A stretch of 64,000 bases of DNA from Sphaerochaeta sp. Phil3 (GTDB taxonomy: Bacteria; Spirochaetota; Spirochaetia; Sphaerochaetales; Sphaerochaetaceae). The stretch is taken from contig MSGT01000061.1 in assembly GCA_001940825.1 (NCBI GenBank), positions 122,741-186,740 on the forward strand, in the 5' to 3' direction. Within the stretch, counting starts at the first letter, position 1. Each line of letters opens with the position of its first letter. The notes under the pieces were generated by a model that was given only the letters and a program-made list of their open reading frames with translations, did not search any database and was not told the origin of the DNA. The translations under genes were made by a program, and so were the position numbers. Of this stretch, positions 56,166-64,000 are shown piece by piece.

Positions 56166-57101
56166 ATGGAAAGTCCAAACAACCCAAGCCCAAACAGTCC
56201 AAGCAGTCAAAAGACCTTTGGAGGATGCCGTCTGCTTCTTGTGGACGGCTCCAACCTCATGTTCCAGATGTTCTACGGAATGCCTTCTCGCATAGTCAAC
56301 AAGCAAGGCGTTGCAATCCACGGGGTGCTTGGATTCGTGGGTGCCCTCCTCAGGATCGTTGGGCTCGTGGAGCCTACCCACATACTTGTCGTCTTCGACG
56401 GAGAGCACGGGAATCCCAGAGTGTTGCTTGACAATCAGTACAAGGCCAATAGGCCTGATTTCTCTGCAATGCAGGAAGAGGAGACGCCGTTCTCCCAAAT
56501 GCCATACATATACGATGCTTTGGACCATATGGGTGTGAAGCACCTTGAGACGGTCCACTTCGAGGCTGACGATGTCATTGCCTCCTGCGCCTTGCGGTTC
56601 TGGCAGGAAGGAGGAGGTGTTGTAATAGCTTCCATGGACAGCGATTTCTTCCAGTTGGTGAAGGCGCCTTCAAGTGAAGGAAACGATGGCATAGAAGTTC
56701 TTCGATACCGCGGAAAACAAAGTATGGTTTGTGATTGGGGCTATGTTTGCGAGCGATTTGGAGTCTCTCCTGACTTGTATTGCGCCTTCAAGTCATTGGT
56801 TGGTGATACAAGCGACAACATAAAGGGCGTTTGCGGGATAGGCCCCAAGACAGCCGCAAAGCTGTTGGCGCAGTATGGCTCCCTGGAAAGTGTGATTGCC
56901 CATTGCGATGAGATAAAACCTTCTAGGATTGGCATGGCGTTGAAAGCCGGCCAGGAGAGGCTGTTTCTGAACCGTAGGCTCATAGAACTTGGCGCCAACG
57001 TTCCGCTTCCCCTGGAGTATGGGGAGCTCTGCTTGTCGCCGGGGCTTTCAAATGGACTCTTTTCGACTAGGAAAGTGCTTGAAGATGTGGGTTTGATGTA
57101 G
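56166..57101 (+). CDS. 5'-3' exonuclease (PolI exonuclease-domain / FEN family)
   Basis: 311 residues. Acidic metal sites: LLVDGSNLMFQMFYG, FEADDVIASCA and SMDSDFFQLV; helical arch residues NQYKANRPDF; H3TH SLVGDTSDNIKGVCGIGPKT. A stand-alone nuclease of this type removes RNA primers or flaps. The ATG at 56166 has no SD. The first 20 residues are Asn/Pro/Ser-rich and disordered. Confidence 0.88.
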   Translation: MESPNNPSPNSPSSQKTFGGCRLLLVDGSNLMFQMFYGMPSRIVNKQGVAIHGVLGFVGALLRIVGLVEPTHILVVFDGEHGNPRVLLDNQYKANRPDFSAMQEEETPFSQMPYIYDALDHMGVKHLETVHFEADDVIASCALRFWQEGGGVVIASMDSDFFQLVKAPSSEGNDGIEVLRYRGKQSMVCDWGYVCERFGVSPDLYCAFKSLVGDTSDNIKGVCGIGPKTAAKLLAQYGSLESVIAHCDEIKPSRIGMALKAGQERLFLNRRLIELGANVPLPLEYGELCLSPGLSNGLFSTRKVLEDVGLM

Positions 57102-57126
57102 TTTCATTTGGTTTCTCCTTTCTATA

Positions 57127-57155
57127 TTGATTAGCCTGTTCCAATCTGATAGAAC
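57127..57155 (+). promoter_or_regulatory. Promoter of the VTT-protein gene
   Basis: TTGATT (57127-57132), 17-bp spacer, TAGAAC (57150-57155), nine bases before the ATG at 57165; no SD. Confidence 0.45.
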
Positions 57156-57164
57156 GTCTTTCGT

Positions 57165-57899
57165 ATGGAAAACAGAAAAAGGCTTGCCATTGGAGCCATT
57201 GTGCTTGCTTTGGCGGTCTCGTTCGTCATTGGTTGGTTCGTTGGAAGACCTCTTGTAAAGTTCATCTCCAAACCTGAGCTCTTCAGGGCTTGGGTGGACT
57301 CCCATGGCTGGGTTTCGCGCTTTGCGTTCGTTGGCATGGTCGTGTTCCAGATAATCATTGCAGTCGTCCCCGGCGAGCCTTTCGAGCTTGCTGCAGGCTA
57401 TGCCTTTGGTGCAGTTGAGGGAACTGTCCTATGCCTTGTAGGAACCTCCATTGGAAGCATCTTGGTTTTCCTCCTTGTCCGCAGGTTTGGCATGAAGATT
57501 GTTGGAATCTTCTTCTCTGAGGAGAAGATCTCTCAGCTTGGGTTCCTCAAGACGACACAAAGAAGGGAGATGCTCTTTCTTTTCGTCTACCTGCTTCCTG
57601 GAACGCCAAAGGACATCCTAAGCTACTATGCAGGTCTTACCGATATGCCTTTTTCAATGTGGCTTCTCATAAGCTTCTTTGGACGCATTCCGTCTGTAAT
57701 CACTTCCACCATTGGAGGCAACGCACTTGGCAGCCAACGCTACATTGGAGCTACAGTGGTGTTCGCCATAACTTTTATGATAAGCGTTGCAGGCATTCTT
57801 GTATACAATGGCATTGTTTCACGACATAGCAAGGAAAAACCAAATGAGGTTGGGAAAATAGAGCATTGTGAAGAGACTCGCAAGGAGGATGATGTATGA
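57165..57899 (+). CDS. TVP38/TMEM64 (VTT/SNARE-associated) membrane protein
   Basis: 244 residues. Family motifs FQIIIAVVPGEPFELAAGYA, FGAVEGTVLCLVGTSIGSI and LFVYLLPGTPKDILSYYAGL, with about five TM helices and re-entrant loops. The family is linked to lipid scrambling or transport. It overlaps the ASCH gene by 4 nt (ATGA). Probably near-leaderless. Confidence 0.88.
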   Translation: MENRKRLAIGAIVLALAVSFVIGWFVGRPLVKFISKPELFRAWVDSHGWVSRFAFVGMVVFQIIIAVVPGEPFELAAGYAFGAVEGTVLCLVGTSIGSILVFLLVRRFGMKIVGIFFSEEKISQLGFLKTTQRREMLFLFVYLLPGTPKDILSYYAGLTDMPFSMWLLISFFGRIPSVITSTIGGNALGSQRYIGATVVFAITFMISVAGILVYNGIVSRHSKEKPNEVGKIEHCEETRKEDDV

Positions 57900-58384
57900 C
57901 CGCCAATGAAATGTGGAATGCATATTTGGAAAGCACAAGGGCATCGGCCTTGGATGGTGCTGGTGTGCAAAACGACGGCTTGCAGCAAGAGCCTTCGTAT
58001 GAAGCGTGGGCGTTCTGCGGTGGTGGAGAGGCAGGCGACCGTCTTGCATCCCTTGTCCTTGCAGGTGTGAAGACGGCCACTTCAAGTGCCTACAGGCTGT
58101 ATGGCCTGGATGACGAGGAGATTCCAAAGGCCGGTGAGTGCAGCGTGATTCTCTACGACGATGGGCAGGCTGCGTGCGTGCTGCGTACAACCAAGGTGTC
58201 CGTCGTCCCCTTCAAGGATGTGGACGAGCGCCATGCATGGCTTGAAGGCGAGGGCGACAGATCCCTTGCCTATTGGCGCAATGTGCATTTGGAGTTCTTT
58301 GGCCAGGAGTTCTCTTCTGCAGGGCTGTCCTTCGACGAGGATGAGCTTGTCGTGCTTGAAGAGTTCGAAGTGGTATACAAATAG
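57896..58384 (+). CDS. ASCH-domain protein
   Basis: 162 residues. ASCH features: LVLAGVKTATSSAYRLYG, PKAGECSVILYDDGQAACVL, VDERHAWLEGEGDRSLAYWR. ASCH proteins bind RNA or act as small amidohydrolases (for example on N4-acetylcytidine, as YqfB). The exact role is open. Translationally coupled to the VTT gene. Confidence 0.85.
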   Translation: MTANEMWNAYLESTRASALDGAGVQNDGLQQEPSYEAWAFCGGGEAGDRLASLVLAGVKTATSSAYRLYGLDDEEIPKAGECSVILYDDGQAACVLRTTKVSVVPFKDVDERHAWLEGEGDRSLAYWRNVHLEFFGQEFSSAGLSFDEDELVVLEEFEVVYK

Positions 58385-58494
58385 TTTTTTTACTAAAAAT
58401 TCCACCACATGTCCAAAATCCTGTTGTACAATGGACGGAAGTTGGCTTTTCGCCGGCTAGGATATGGATGCGGACATATAGGTGAAGTTTTGAT

Positions 58495-59355
58495 ATGAAG
58501 AATGCAAATGCGAACGATTCAGGCTTGAAGGTTCTTGTGTGCGTCAAGCAGGTTCCAGGATCCAACAACGTAAAGGTTGATGAAAAGACAGGACTCTTGG
58601 TACGGCCAAAGGTTGGCAACAAGCTCAACCCCTACGACCTCTTTGCACTTGAAGAGGCATTGAATCTTGGCGAAGGGCCTTCCTTCGAGGTTGACGTCCT
58701 CACCATGGGGCCTCCTCAGGCCAAGGAGTCTCTTCTTGAATGCCTGTGGATGGGCTGCGACAAGGCGTATCTTGCCAGCGATAGGGCTTTTGGCGGGGCC
58801 GATGTCCTTGCAACCAGCTATACTTTGTATCAGGCCATCCTAAGGGCCGGCACGTTCGACCTCATCTTCTGTGGCAAGCAGACGACTGACGGAGACACGG
58901 CCCAGGTTGGAGCTGAGCTTGCCGAGCATCTTGGCATCCCCCATATCTCGAACGTCATTGAAATTGTGGGATTCGAAGAAGAGGATGCCAATGGCGGCTC
59001 TCGATCCATCGTCGTCAAGGCAATGCAGGAGAACCTCATTGTAACGCAACGGCTTGGGCTTCCATGCCTTATATGCTTTGACGGAGACATAAACACGCCA
59101 AGGCTGCCGTCCTATAGAAGGAAGAAGTCCGTTGGCACCGGAGAGGATGCCGTCAAGGTCTTCACGTTGGCGGATATGAATGACAAGGATGCATCCCACT
59201 ATGGGCTCAAGGGATCTGCAACGCAGGTGCAAAGGATTTTTCCTCCTGAGAAGAACACTGACAGGATCCTCTATGACGGATCTTCAGAGGAGCTTGCGAA
59301 CCGCCTTGAGTCCGTTCTTCGTGAACGTAGGTTCATTCAGGAACCTCAACGGTAG
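58495..59355 (+). CDS. etfB: Electron-transfer flavoprotein beta subunit (LctB-like)
   Basis: 286 residues. EtfB blocks: VLVCVKQVPGSNNVKVDEKT, LNPYDLFALEEAL, DLIFCGKQTTDGDTAQVGAE, LGLPCLICFDGD. With EtfA and the FAD dehydrogenase downstream it should form a bifurcating lactate dehydrogenase complex like LctBCD of Acetobacterium woodii. AGGTGA precedes the ATG. Confidence 0.92.
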   Translation: MKNANANDSGLKVLVCVKQVPGSNNVKVDEKTGLLVRPKVGNKLNPYDLFALEEALNLGEGPSFEVDVLTMGPPQAKESLLECLWMGCDKAYLASDRAFGGADVLATSYTLYQAILRAGTFDLIFCGKQTTDGDTAQVGAELAEHLGIPHISNVIEIVGFEEEDANGGSRSIVVKAMQENLIVTQRLGLPCLICFDGDINTPRLPSYRRKKSVGTGEDAVKVFTLADMNDKDASHYGLKGSATQVQRIFPPEKNTDRILYDGSSEELANRLESVLRERRFIQEPQR

Positions 59356-59378
59356 AAGTGGTGACAGGGAGGCGTGAA

Positions 59379-60623
59379 ATGGGACTTGTAGTACATAGAG
59401 ATAGATTGAACCCACAGCTTTGCGAAGAGCTTGTTGGAATGTGCCCTTTTGGAGCGATAAGCCTTGATGGAAAGGGCGGTGTGGATATTGGCATGTCATG
59501 CAAGCTGTGCAAGGCCTGCGTTAGAAAGAGCGATGGAGCCATAACGTTCGAGGATGAACCTGCTTTGGACGTTAAGGGTGGTGTGGACAAGAGCCTCTAC
59601 AAGGGAGTCCTTGTCCTATGCGAACATTTCCATGGAAAAGTGCATGATGTGACCTTTGAGCTTTTGGGAAAGGCCCGTGAGCTTGCCTCTGTGACAGGAC
59701 ACCAAGTGATGGCCCTTGTAATTGGAAGCGGCGTTGCATCCATGGCCCAGAAGCTGCTTTGCTATGGTGCTGACGAAGTCTATGTCTATGACGACCCTGC
59801 ACTTGAGAACTTCATGATAGAGCCGTACACGAATGTGTTCGAGTCCTTCATAAAGGAGGTCCGGCCATCGTCCATACTCGTTGGAGCCACCAACATAGGA
59901 CGCTCGCTTGCTCCACGAATCGCTGCTAGGCTTGGCTGTGGCCTTACGGCTGACTGCACAGCCCTGGAGATGAACGAGAACACGGACCTTGTACAGATAC
60001 GCCCTGCCTTTGGCGGCAACATAATGGCACGCATAGTGTCTCCAAACACCCGCCCTCAGTTCTGCACTGTGCGCTACAAGGTGTTTCAAAAGCCTGCAAG
60101 AAAGGAGTTCCCTTCCAATGATGGTCATAAGGTTCGCATGATGCCTGTAACCCCAGCCATGCTCAAGTGCCGCACCTCAATTGTGGACATAGAGGAGAAG
60201 CCTGCTGCATTGGATATATCGGAGGCCGATGTCCTTGTGCAGGTGGGACGTGGGGTCAGGAGCCAGAAGGACCTTGCAATGGTGGAGAAGCTTGCCAATG
60301 CACTTGGCGCAACTATTGCATGTACGAGGCCACTTGTGGAGAATGGCTGGTTCGATGCAAGGCATCAGATAGGGCTCTCTGGACGTACCGTCAAGCCAAA
60401 GCTCCTTATATGTCTTGGCGTGAGCGGTGCAATCCAAACGGTAGCCGGAATGAAGGGCAGCGACTGCATAATTGCAGTGAACAGCGACCCTCAGGCCTCC
60501 ATTTTCGATGTTGCAACCTACGGATTCGTTGGCGACCTCTATGAGATCGTGCCAATGCTTCTTGAACGTTTGGAGTCAACAGGCGGCATTGGCCCAACCC
60601 AATCCAAGGAGGTCATGAGATGA
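59379..60623 (+). CDS. etfA: Electron-transfer flavoprotein alpha subunit with N-terminal ferredoxin domain (LctC-like)
   Basis: 414 residues. N-terminal 4Fe-4S region with Cys15, 22, 41, 44, 47 ([18 protein letters not shown]), then EtfA domains: [33 protein letters not shown], and FAD-binding C-terminus ([39 protein letters not shown]). The ferredoxin module is the mark of bifurcating/confurcating ETFs. GGAGG sets the start at 59379. Confidence 0.92.
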   Translation: MGLVVHRDRLNPQLCEELVGMCPFGAISLDGKGGVDIGMSCKLCKACVRKSDGAITFEDEPALDVKGGVDKSLYKGVLVLCEHFHGKVHDVTFELLGKARELASVTGHQVMALVIGSGVASMAQKLLCYGADEVYVYDDPALENFMIEPYTNVFESFIKEVRPSSILVGATNIGRSLAPRIAARLGCGLTADCTALEMNENTDLVQIRPAFGGNIMARIVSPNTRPQFCTVRYKVFQKPARKEFPSNDGHKVRMMPVTPAMLKCRTSIVDIEEKPAALDISEADVLVQVGRGVRSQKDLAMVEKLANALGATIACTRPLVENGWFDARHQIGLSGRTVKPKLLICLGVSGAIQTVAGMKGSDCIIAVNSDPQASIFDVATYGFVGDLYEIVPMLLERLESTGGIGPTQSKEVMR

Positions 60624-62017
60624 GCGTTGAATTCAGGAAGATTGACAAAGGCGACATAGAGGCCTTGCAGAATATGGTGGCCTCCAGGATACTTGTTGCC
60701 GGTCAGATAAACGACGACTATTGCCATGACGAACTTGGCACTGCGTACGGAGTGCCTGATGCACTGGTGAGGGCCTCTTCCACTTTGGAGGTCTCCAACG
60801 TCATGCAGTATGCCTATGCGCATGAAATACCTGTGGTCGTCCGTGGAAGCGGAACGGGCCTTGTAGGTGGAGCTGTGGCTGTATGCGGCGGCATCATGCT
60901 TGATGTGTCTCCAATGAACAGGATCCTTGAGCTTGACGAGGACAACCTGACCGTAACGGTTCAGTGTGGAGTCCTCCTTATGGAACTTGCCCAGTTCTGC
61001 AACGACCATGGGTATCAGTACTGCCCTGATCCTGGCGAGAAGAGCGCTACCATTGGCGGCAACATCTCAACCAACGCTGGCGGAATGAGGGCTGTGAAGT
61101 ACGGGGTGACCCGCGATGCCGTGCGTGCACTCACTGCTGTCCTCCCAACGGGGGAGGTCGTGGAGCTTGGAGGCAAGGTCGTCAAGAACTCAAGCGGATA
61201 CTCCCTTTTGAACCTTGTGATTGGAAGCGAGGGGACCCTTGCGGTTGTGACCCAGGCCACTCTCAAGATAATCCCCAAGCCTGAATACTCAATGAGCATC
61301 CTTGTTCCATTCTCCTCTATGGGAGAGGCTATAAAGGCTGTGCCCAGAATCATCGGTGCAAAGGTGACGCCGGTGGCAATAGAGTACATGAGCCGTGACG
61401 TCATCCTCTTTGCAGAGGACTATCTTGGAAAGAAGTTCCCCACCCATGCGTCCGATGCATACCTTCTCATGTCGTTCGACGGCAATACCAAGGAGGCTGT
61501 GGTGCATGACCAGGAAGTCGTGTCTGACCTGTGCCTTGAGCTTGGTGCGTTGGATGTCCTTCTCATAGATACAGAGGAGCGCAGTGCAAGTGTGTGGTCT
61601 GCAAGAAGTGCGTTCCTTGAAGCCATAAAGGGCTCGACGGACCTCATGGATGAGTGCGATGTCGTTGTTCCCCGCAGCAGGGTCGCGGACTTCATCCTGT
61701 ACACCCATGAGATCGCCTCCAAAGTGGGCCTTCGTATACCATCGTTTGGACATGCAGGGGATGGAAACCTCCACATATACCTATGCCGAGACGGTTTGGA
61801 CGACTGTGCTTGGAATGCAAGACGCAGCGAGGCCTTCAGACTCATGTATGCAAAGGCGCACGAGTTCGGCGGTCAGGTCAGCGGCGAGCATGGCATTGGA
61901 CTGGACAAGAAGGAGTACCTTTCAGAAGTCCTTGGTCCTGTGCAGATGCGCCTTATGAGAGGCATCAAGGCGGTCTTCGATCCAAAGGGGCTGTTGAACC
62001 CAAACAAAGTGGTTTGA
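60620..62017 (+). CDS. FAD-linked lactate dehydrogenase (GlcD/LctD-like)
   Basis: 465 residues. FAD-binding PCMH domain ([38 protein letters not shown]) and C-terminal substrate domain ([34 protein letters not shown]). The ATG overlaps the etfA stop (ATGA). With EtfAB it would oxidise lactate with NAD+ driven by reduced ferredoxin. Glycolate or other 2-hydroxyacids are alternatives. Confidence 0.92.
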   Translation: MSVEFRKIDKGDIEALQNMVASRILVAGQINDDYCHDELGTAYGVPDALVRASSTLEVSNVMQYAYAHEIPVVVRGSGTGLVGGAVAVCGGIMLDVSPMNRILELDEDNLTVTVQCGVLLMELAQFCNDHGYQYCPDPGEKSATIGGNISTNAGGMRAVKYGVTRDAVRALTAVLPTGEVVELGGKVVKNSSGYSLLNLVIGSEGTLAVVTQATLKIIPKPEYSMSILVPFSSMGEAIKAVPRIIGAKVTPVAIEYMSRDVILFAEDYLGKKFPTHASDAYLLMSFDGNTKEAVVHDQEVVSDLCLELGALDVLLIDTEERSASVWSARSAFLEAIKGSTDLMDECDVVVPRSRVADFILYTHEIASKVGLRIPSFGHAGDGNLHIYLCRDGLDDCAWNARRSEAFRLMYAKAHEFGGQVSGEHGIGLDKKEYLSEVLGPVQMRLMRGIKAVFDPKGLLNPNKVV

Positions 62018-62068
62018 GACGCTTTTGACGTTTTTGATAGAAGGAGATGTATTGCTGTATTACAAAAA

Positions 62069-62111
62069 ACAGATAAATAAATGAACAATAAAAAATTATC
62101 TGTGTTATAAT
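62069..62111 (+). promoter_or_regulatory. Leaderless promoter of the MFS gene with overlapping dyad
   Basis: TGTTATAAT (extended -10; TATAAT 62106-62111) ends six bases before the ATG. An ACAGATAA (62069-62076) / TTATCTGT (62096-62103) inverted repeat overlaps the upstream promoter region: likely repressor site. Confidence 0.6.
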
Positions 62112-62117
62112 ACTCAC

Positions 62118-63353
62118 ATGTCTACAAAAATGAGTTCCAGGTTCTGGGTGTCCATGCTTGTCTTTGGCATGATGGGACAAGTCGCATGGGTTGTGGAGAA
62201 CATGTACTTCAACGTGTTCATCTACAAGATGTTCAATGCCACCGCAGGCGACATTTCACTTATGGTCATGGCAAGCGCAGTCATGGCGGCCCTCACCACC
62301 ATTGTGATGGGTGCTGTGAGCGACAGGATGGGCCGTCGAAAGGCGTTCATGACTTGGGGCTACATAATATGGGGCATCTCCATTGTATCTTTTGCGTATA
62401 TCAAATCCGTGGCTTTGACCATAGTGATGGACTGCGTCATGACGTTCTTTGGCTCCACTGCGAACGACGCCGCCTACAATGCTTGGCTTACGGACATGGG
62501 CGATAGCTCCAACCGCGGGCGCATAGAGGGGCTCAACTCCATGATGCCTTTGGTTGCAATCCTGATCGTCTTTGGCGGTTTCATGGGCTTTGACCTGGAC
62601 ACACACTCAAGCTGGGTGACGATATACTACATAATAGGCATCGCAACCATTGGAATTGGCATCCTTGGCCTGTTCCTGATAGACGAATCTCCAAACCTTA
62701 CACCTTCAAGCGAGCCATTCAAGACCGCGTTGCTCTATGGCTTTAGACCCAGCGTCATGAAACGCAACCCAAAGCTGTACAAGACGCTTGGAATGTTCGC
62801 CGTGTTTGGAATCTCCATCCAGATCTTCATGTCATACCTGATCATCTACTACGAAAAGACGCTTGGACTTTCCAACTACGTAGTGGTTCTGGCCCCAGCA
62901 ATCGTGATCGCCGCCATAGCCACCGCATTCTTTGGCAGGCTATATGACAGGAAAGGATTCTTCTTCTGCACCGGCATAGCCCTGACATTCCTTTGCATAG
63001 GGTACGTCGTCCTCTACATTGCAACCGATATCCTTCCCGTCTTCCTAGGCTCGCTATGCATGATGAGCGGCTACCTCATGGGGATGTCCGTCTTTGGCGC
63101 ACAGATCCGCGACCTAATCCCAGAAGGCCGCGCCGGCCAGTTCCAAGGCGCCCGCATCATTGGACAGGTCCTCATACCCGGCATGATAGGCCCAGCCATT
63201 GGCGCCGTCATCCTCCAGGACGCACCCACCATCATCAATGCCGATGGTACTGTATCCTTCCTTCCAAATGCCGATATCTGGTCATATTCGCTGTGGATCA
63301 TATTCCTGCTCATTGTGATGTTGTTTCTTGCCAAACGCATCTGGCGCGACTGA
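62118..63353 (+). CDS. MFS transporter (GPH/MelB-like or general MFS)
   Basis: 411 residues, 12 TM helices. MFS loop motif GAVSDRMGRRKAFMTWG between TM2 and TM3 and a second copy FFGRLYDRKGFFFC. A long cytoplasmic middle loop (SPNLTPSSEPFKTALLYG). It may carry sugars or organic acids; no lactate signature was seen. No SD; -10 box 6 nt upstream. Confidence 0.88.
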   Translation: MSTKMSSRFWVSMLVFGMMGQVAWVVENMYFNVFIYKMFNATAGDISLMVMASAVMAALTTIVMGAVSDRMGRRKAFMTWGYIIWGISIVSFAYIKSVALTIVMDCVMTFFGSTANDAAYNAWLTDMGDSSNRGRIEGLNSMMPLVAILIVFGGFMGFDLDTHSSWVTIYYIIGIATIGIGILGLFLIDESPNLTPSSEPFKTALLYGFRPSVMKRNPKLYKTLGMFAVFGISIQIFMSYLIIYYEKTLGLSNYVVVLAPAIVIAAIATAFFGRLYDRKGFFFCTGIALTFLCIGYVVLYIATDILPVFLGSLCMMSGYLMGMSVFGAQIRDLIPEGRAGQFQGARIIGQVLIPGMIGPAIGAVILQDAPTIINADGTVSFLPNADIWSYSLWIIFLLIVMLFLAKRIWRD

Positions 63354-63357
63354 CCGC

Positions 63358-63640
63358 TCTAGGGCTTTGAGGCGTCTTCATCGTCACTTCGCTCAGGCTG
63401 TACAGCTAGTACTATCCTTCGCTCGCATCCTTGAATACGGCTCAAATCCCGTCGAACGGGACATTCTAGGTCTTTCTGCAATCTCCGTTGTCGCTTCACG
63501 TGGGCCGTATCGCAAATACTGTCCCACGTTTTGCTCCTAGGATATTGGCAGAAATACCTGCGAAGGAGACCCTTCTAGGGCTTCGTGCGGTCTACGTTGT
63601 CGCTGCAGCATAGGCCGTGTACTGTCGCTGTTATTCTTCC
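63358..63640. repeat. Three imperfect ~108-bp tandem repeats
   Basis: Copies start with TCTAGG(G) at 63358, 63465 and 63574. Shared blocks include a TCTAGGGCTT-like start, CGTTGTCGCT and GGCCGT...TACTGTC (clearest between copies 2 and 3). The region carries no supported gene. It may be a minisatellite or structured RNA/attachment remnant. Confidence 0.55.
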
Positions 63641-63815
63641 TCCTCACGCACTAAACGAACTGCACCCACTTCACGGACATCACGCACTGAAACGCACTGT
63701 TTTGTGAGTGTTTTGTAGTGCTGGTGAGCTTGGTGGGGATGGTGAGCAATGTTGGATGGCAAACAGCTATGGGAGCTTCCACAAAAAAAGAAAAGACTCA
63801 TTTCAGTGGAAGGTT

Positions 63816-63852
63816 TTCCACAGTTTTGAGGAAAATCCTGTTTTCTGTGGAA
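63816..63852. repeat. Inverted repeat TTCCACAG/CTGTGGAA
   Basis: Eight-bp arms flank a 21-nt centre that holds a smaller AGGA/TCCT dyad. TTTTCCACA (63814-63822) also fits a relaxed DnaA-box pattern, but one site is not evidence of an origin. Nothing else in 63641-63940 is supported as a gene. Confidence 0.35.
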
Positions 63853-63940
63853 GTTTCTTTGGTTGGGTTTGTATTCTTTTGGTTCTTCACGGAAAGTTGG
63901 GGGATTGGGTGATGGGAATCGAAGGAGAGCATCCATCCTT

Positions 63941-63995
63941 GGGGCCGTTGTGGCTCTTCGGGCTCTTTGGGCCTATGGGGCCGTTGGGGCTGTTG
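63941..63995. repeat. 9-nt periodic G-rich repeat at the window edge
   Basis: About six units (GGCCGTTGT, GGCTCTTCG, GGCTCTTTG, GGCCTATGG, GGCCGTTGG, GGCTGTTGA) in 9-nt phase. It resembles the 37313-37387 array (both contain GGGCCTATGGG). It may continue beyond the window. Confidence 0.5.
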
Positions 63996-64000
63996 AAGAC

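Noticed and set aside
63814..63822. DnaA box / replication origin
   Set aside because: Only one relaxed match, no cluster of boxes and no dnaA/dnaN nearby.
63631..63936. Minus-strand 101-codon ORF and plus-strand 64-codon ORF (63718-63912)
   Set aside because: Both lie in repeat-rich sequence, overlap each other, lack SDs and show no domain.

Overview
The window looks like chromosomal DNA of a diderm, anaerobic, host- or gut-associated bacterium, most probably a spirochaete (Sphaerochaeta/Treponema-like). This is inferred from gene content: a LpoB/COG3014/LPP20-type lipoprotein operon, secreted C69 dipeptidases, PgsB-PgsC-PgsW poly-gamma-glutamate genes, an EtfAB-linked lactate dehydrogenase, a class I superoxide reductase and a tripartite RND efflux system. 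No rRNA, tRNA, CRISPR array or prophage was seen.

Layout. 1-5.6 kb: a minus-strand ABC transporter operon (binding protein, fused permease, ATPase) headed by a DeoB-like phosphomutase, with a divergent LacI regulator. 5.7-10.7 kb: a small charged protein, then a divergent salvage cluster (MtnA-like isomerase; class II aldolase, purine nucleoside phosphorylase, MTA/SAH-type deaminase, HAD nucleotidase). Together these could take 5'-deoxyadenosine or MTA to DHAP and an aldehyde. 10.8-13.1 kb: a PhoR/PhoB-like two-component system with Pho-box-like 11-bp repeats upstream. 13.5-26.8 kb: a long plus-strand gamma-glutamyl polymer/peptide cluster: secreted DUF6305-like protein, permease, 57-aa membrane protein, M14-type hydrolase, three C69 dipeptidases, two paralogous 121-aa lipoproteins, pgsB-pgsC-pgsW and a lipoprotein C26 gamma-glutamyl hydrolase.

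26.8-35.2 kb: an AlbA-type regulator; an envelope lipoprotein operon driven by a promoter whose spacer holds a G8 tract (candidate phase variation); a secreted transglutaminase; hipBA. 35.2-40 kb: a TetR/GNAT/MBL operon, two kinds of 9-nt-periodic repeat, and an amino-acid ABC transporter. 40-48.5 kb: a HlyD-RND-lipoprotein-TolC efflux operon with a divergent TetR and a 20-bp perfect palindrome. 48.5-50 kb: TrmD fused to an aminoglycoside-phosphotransferase-like kinase. 50-53.3 kb: a second AlbA-type regulator, AlkD, and a RAYT-type HUH transposase flanked by inverted arrays of the 9-nt repeat. 53.3-58.4 kb: housekeeping and stress genes. 58.5-63.4 kb: EtfB, ferredoxin-EtfA and FAD lactate dehydrogenase (likely electron-bifurcating), then an MFS transporter. 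63.4-64 kb: non-coding, repeat-rich.

Recurrent theme: several genes have a good -10 box about 6-9 nt before the ATG and no Shine-Dalgarno, suggesting leaderless or nearly leaderless mRNAs beside ordinary SD-led genes.
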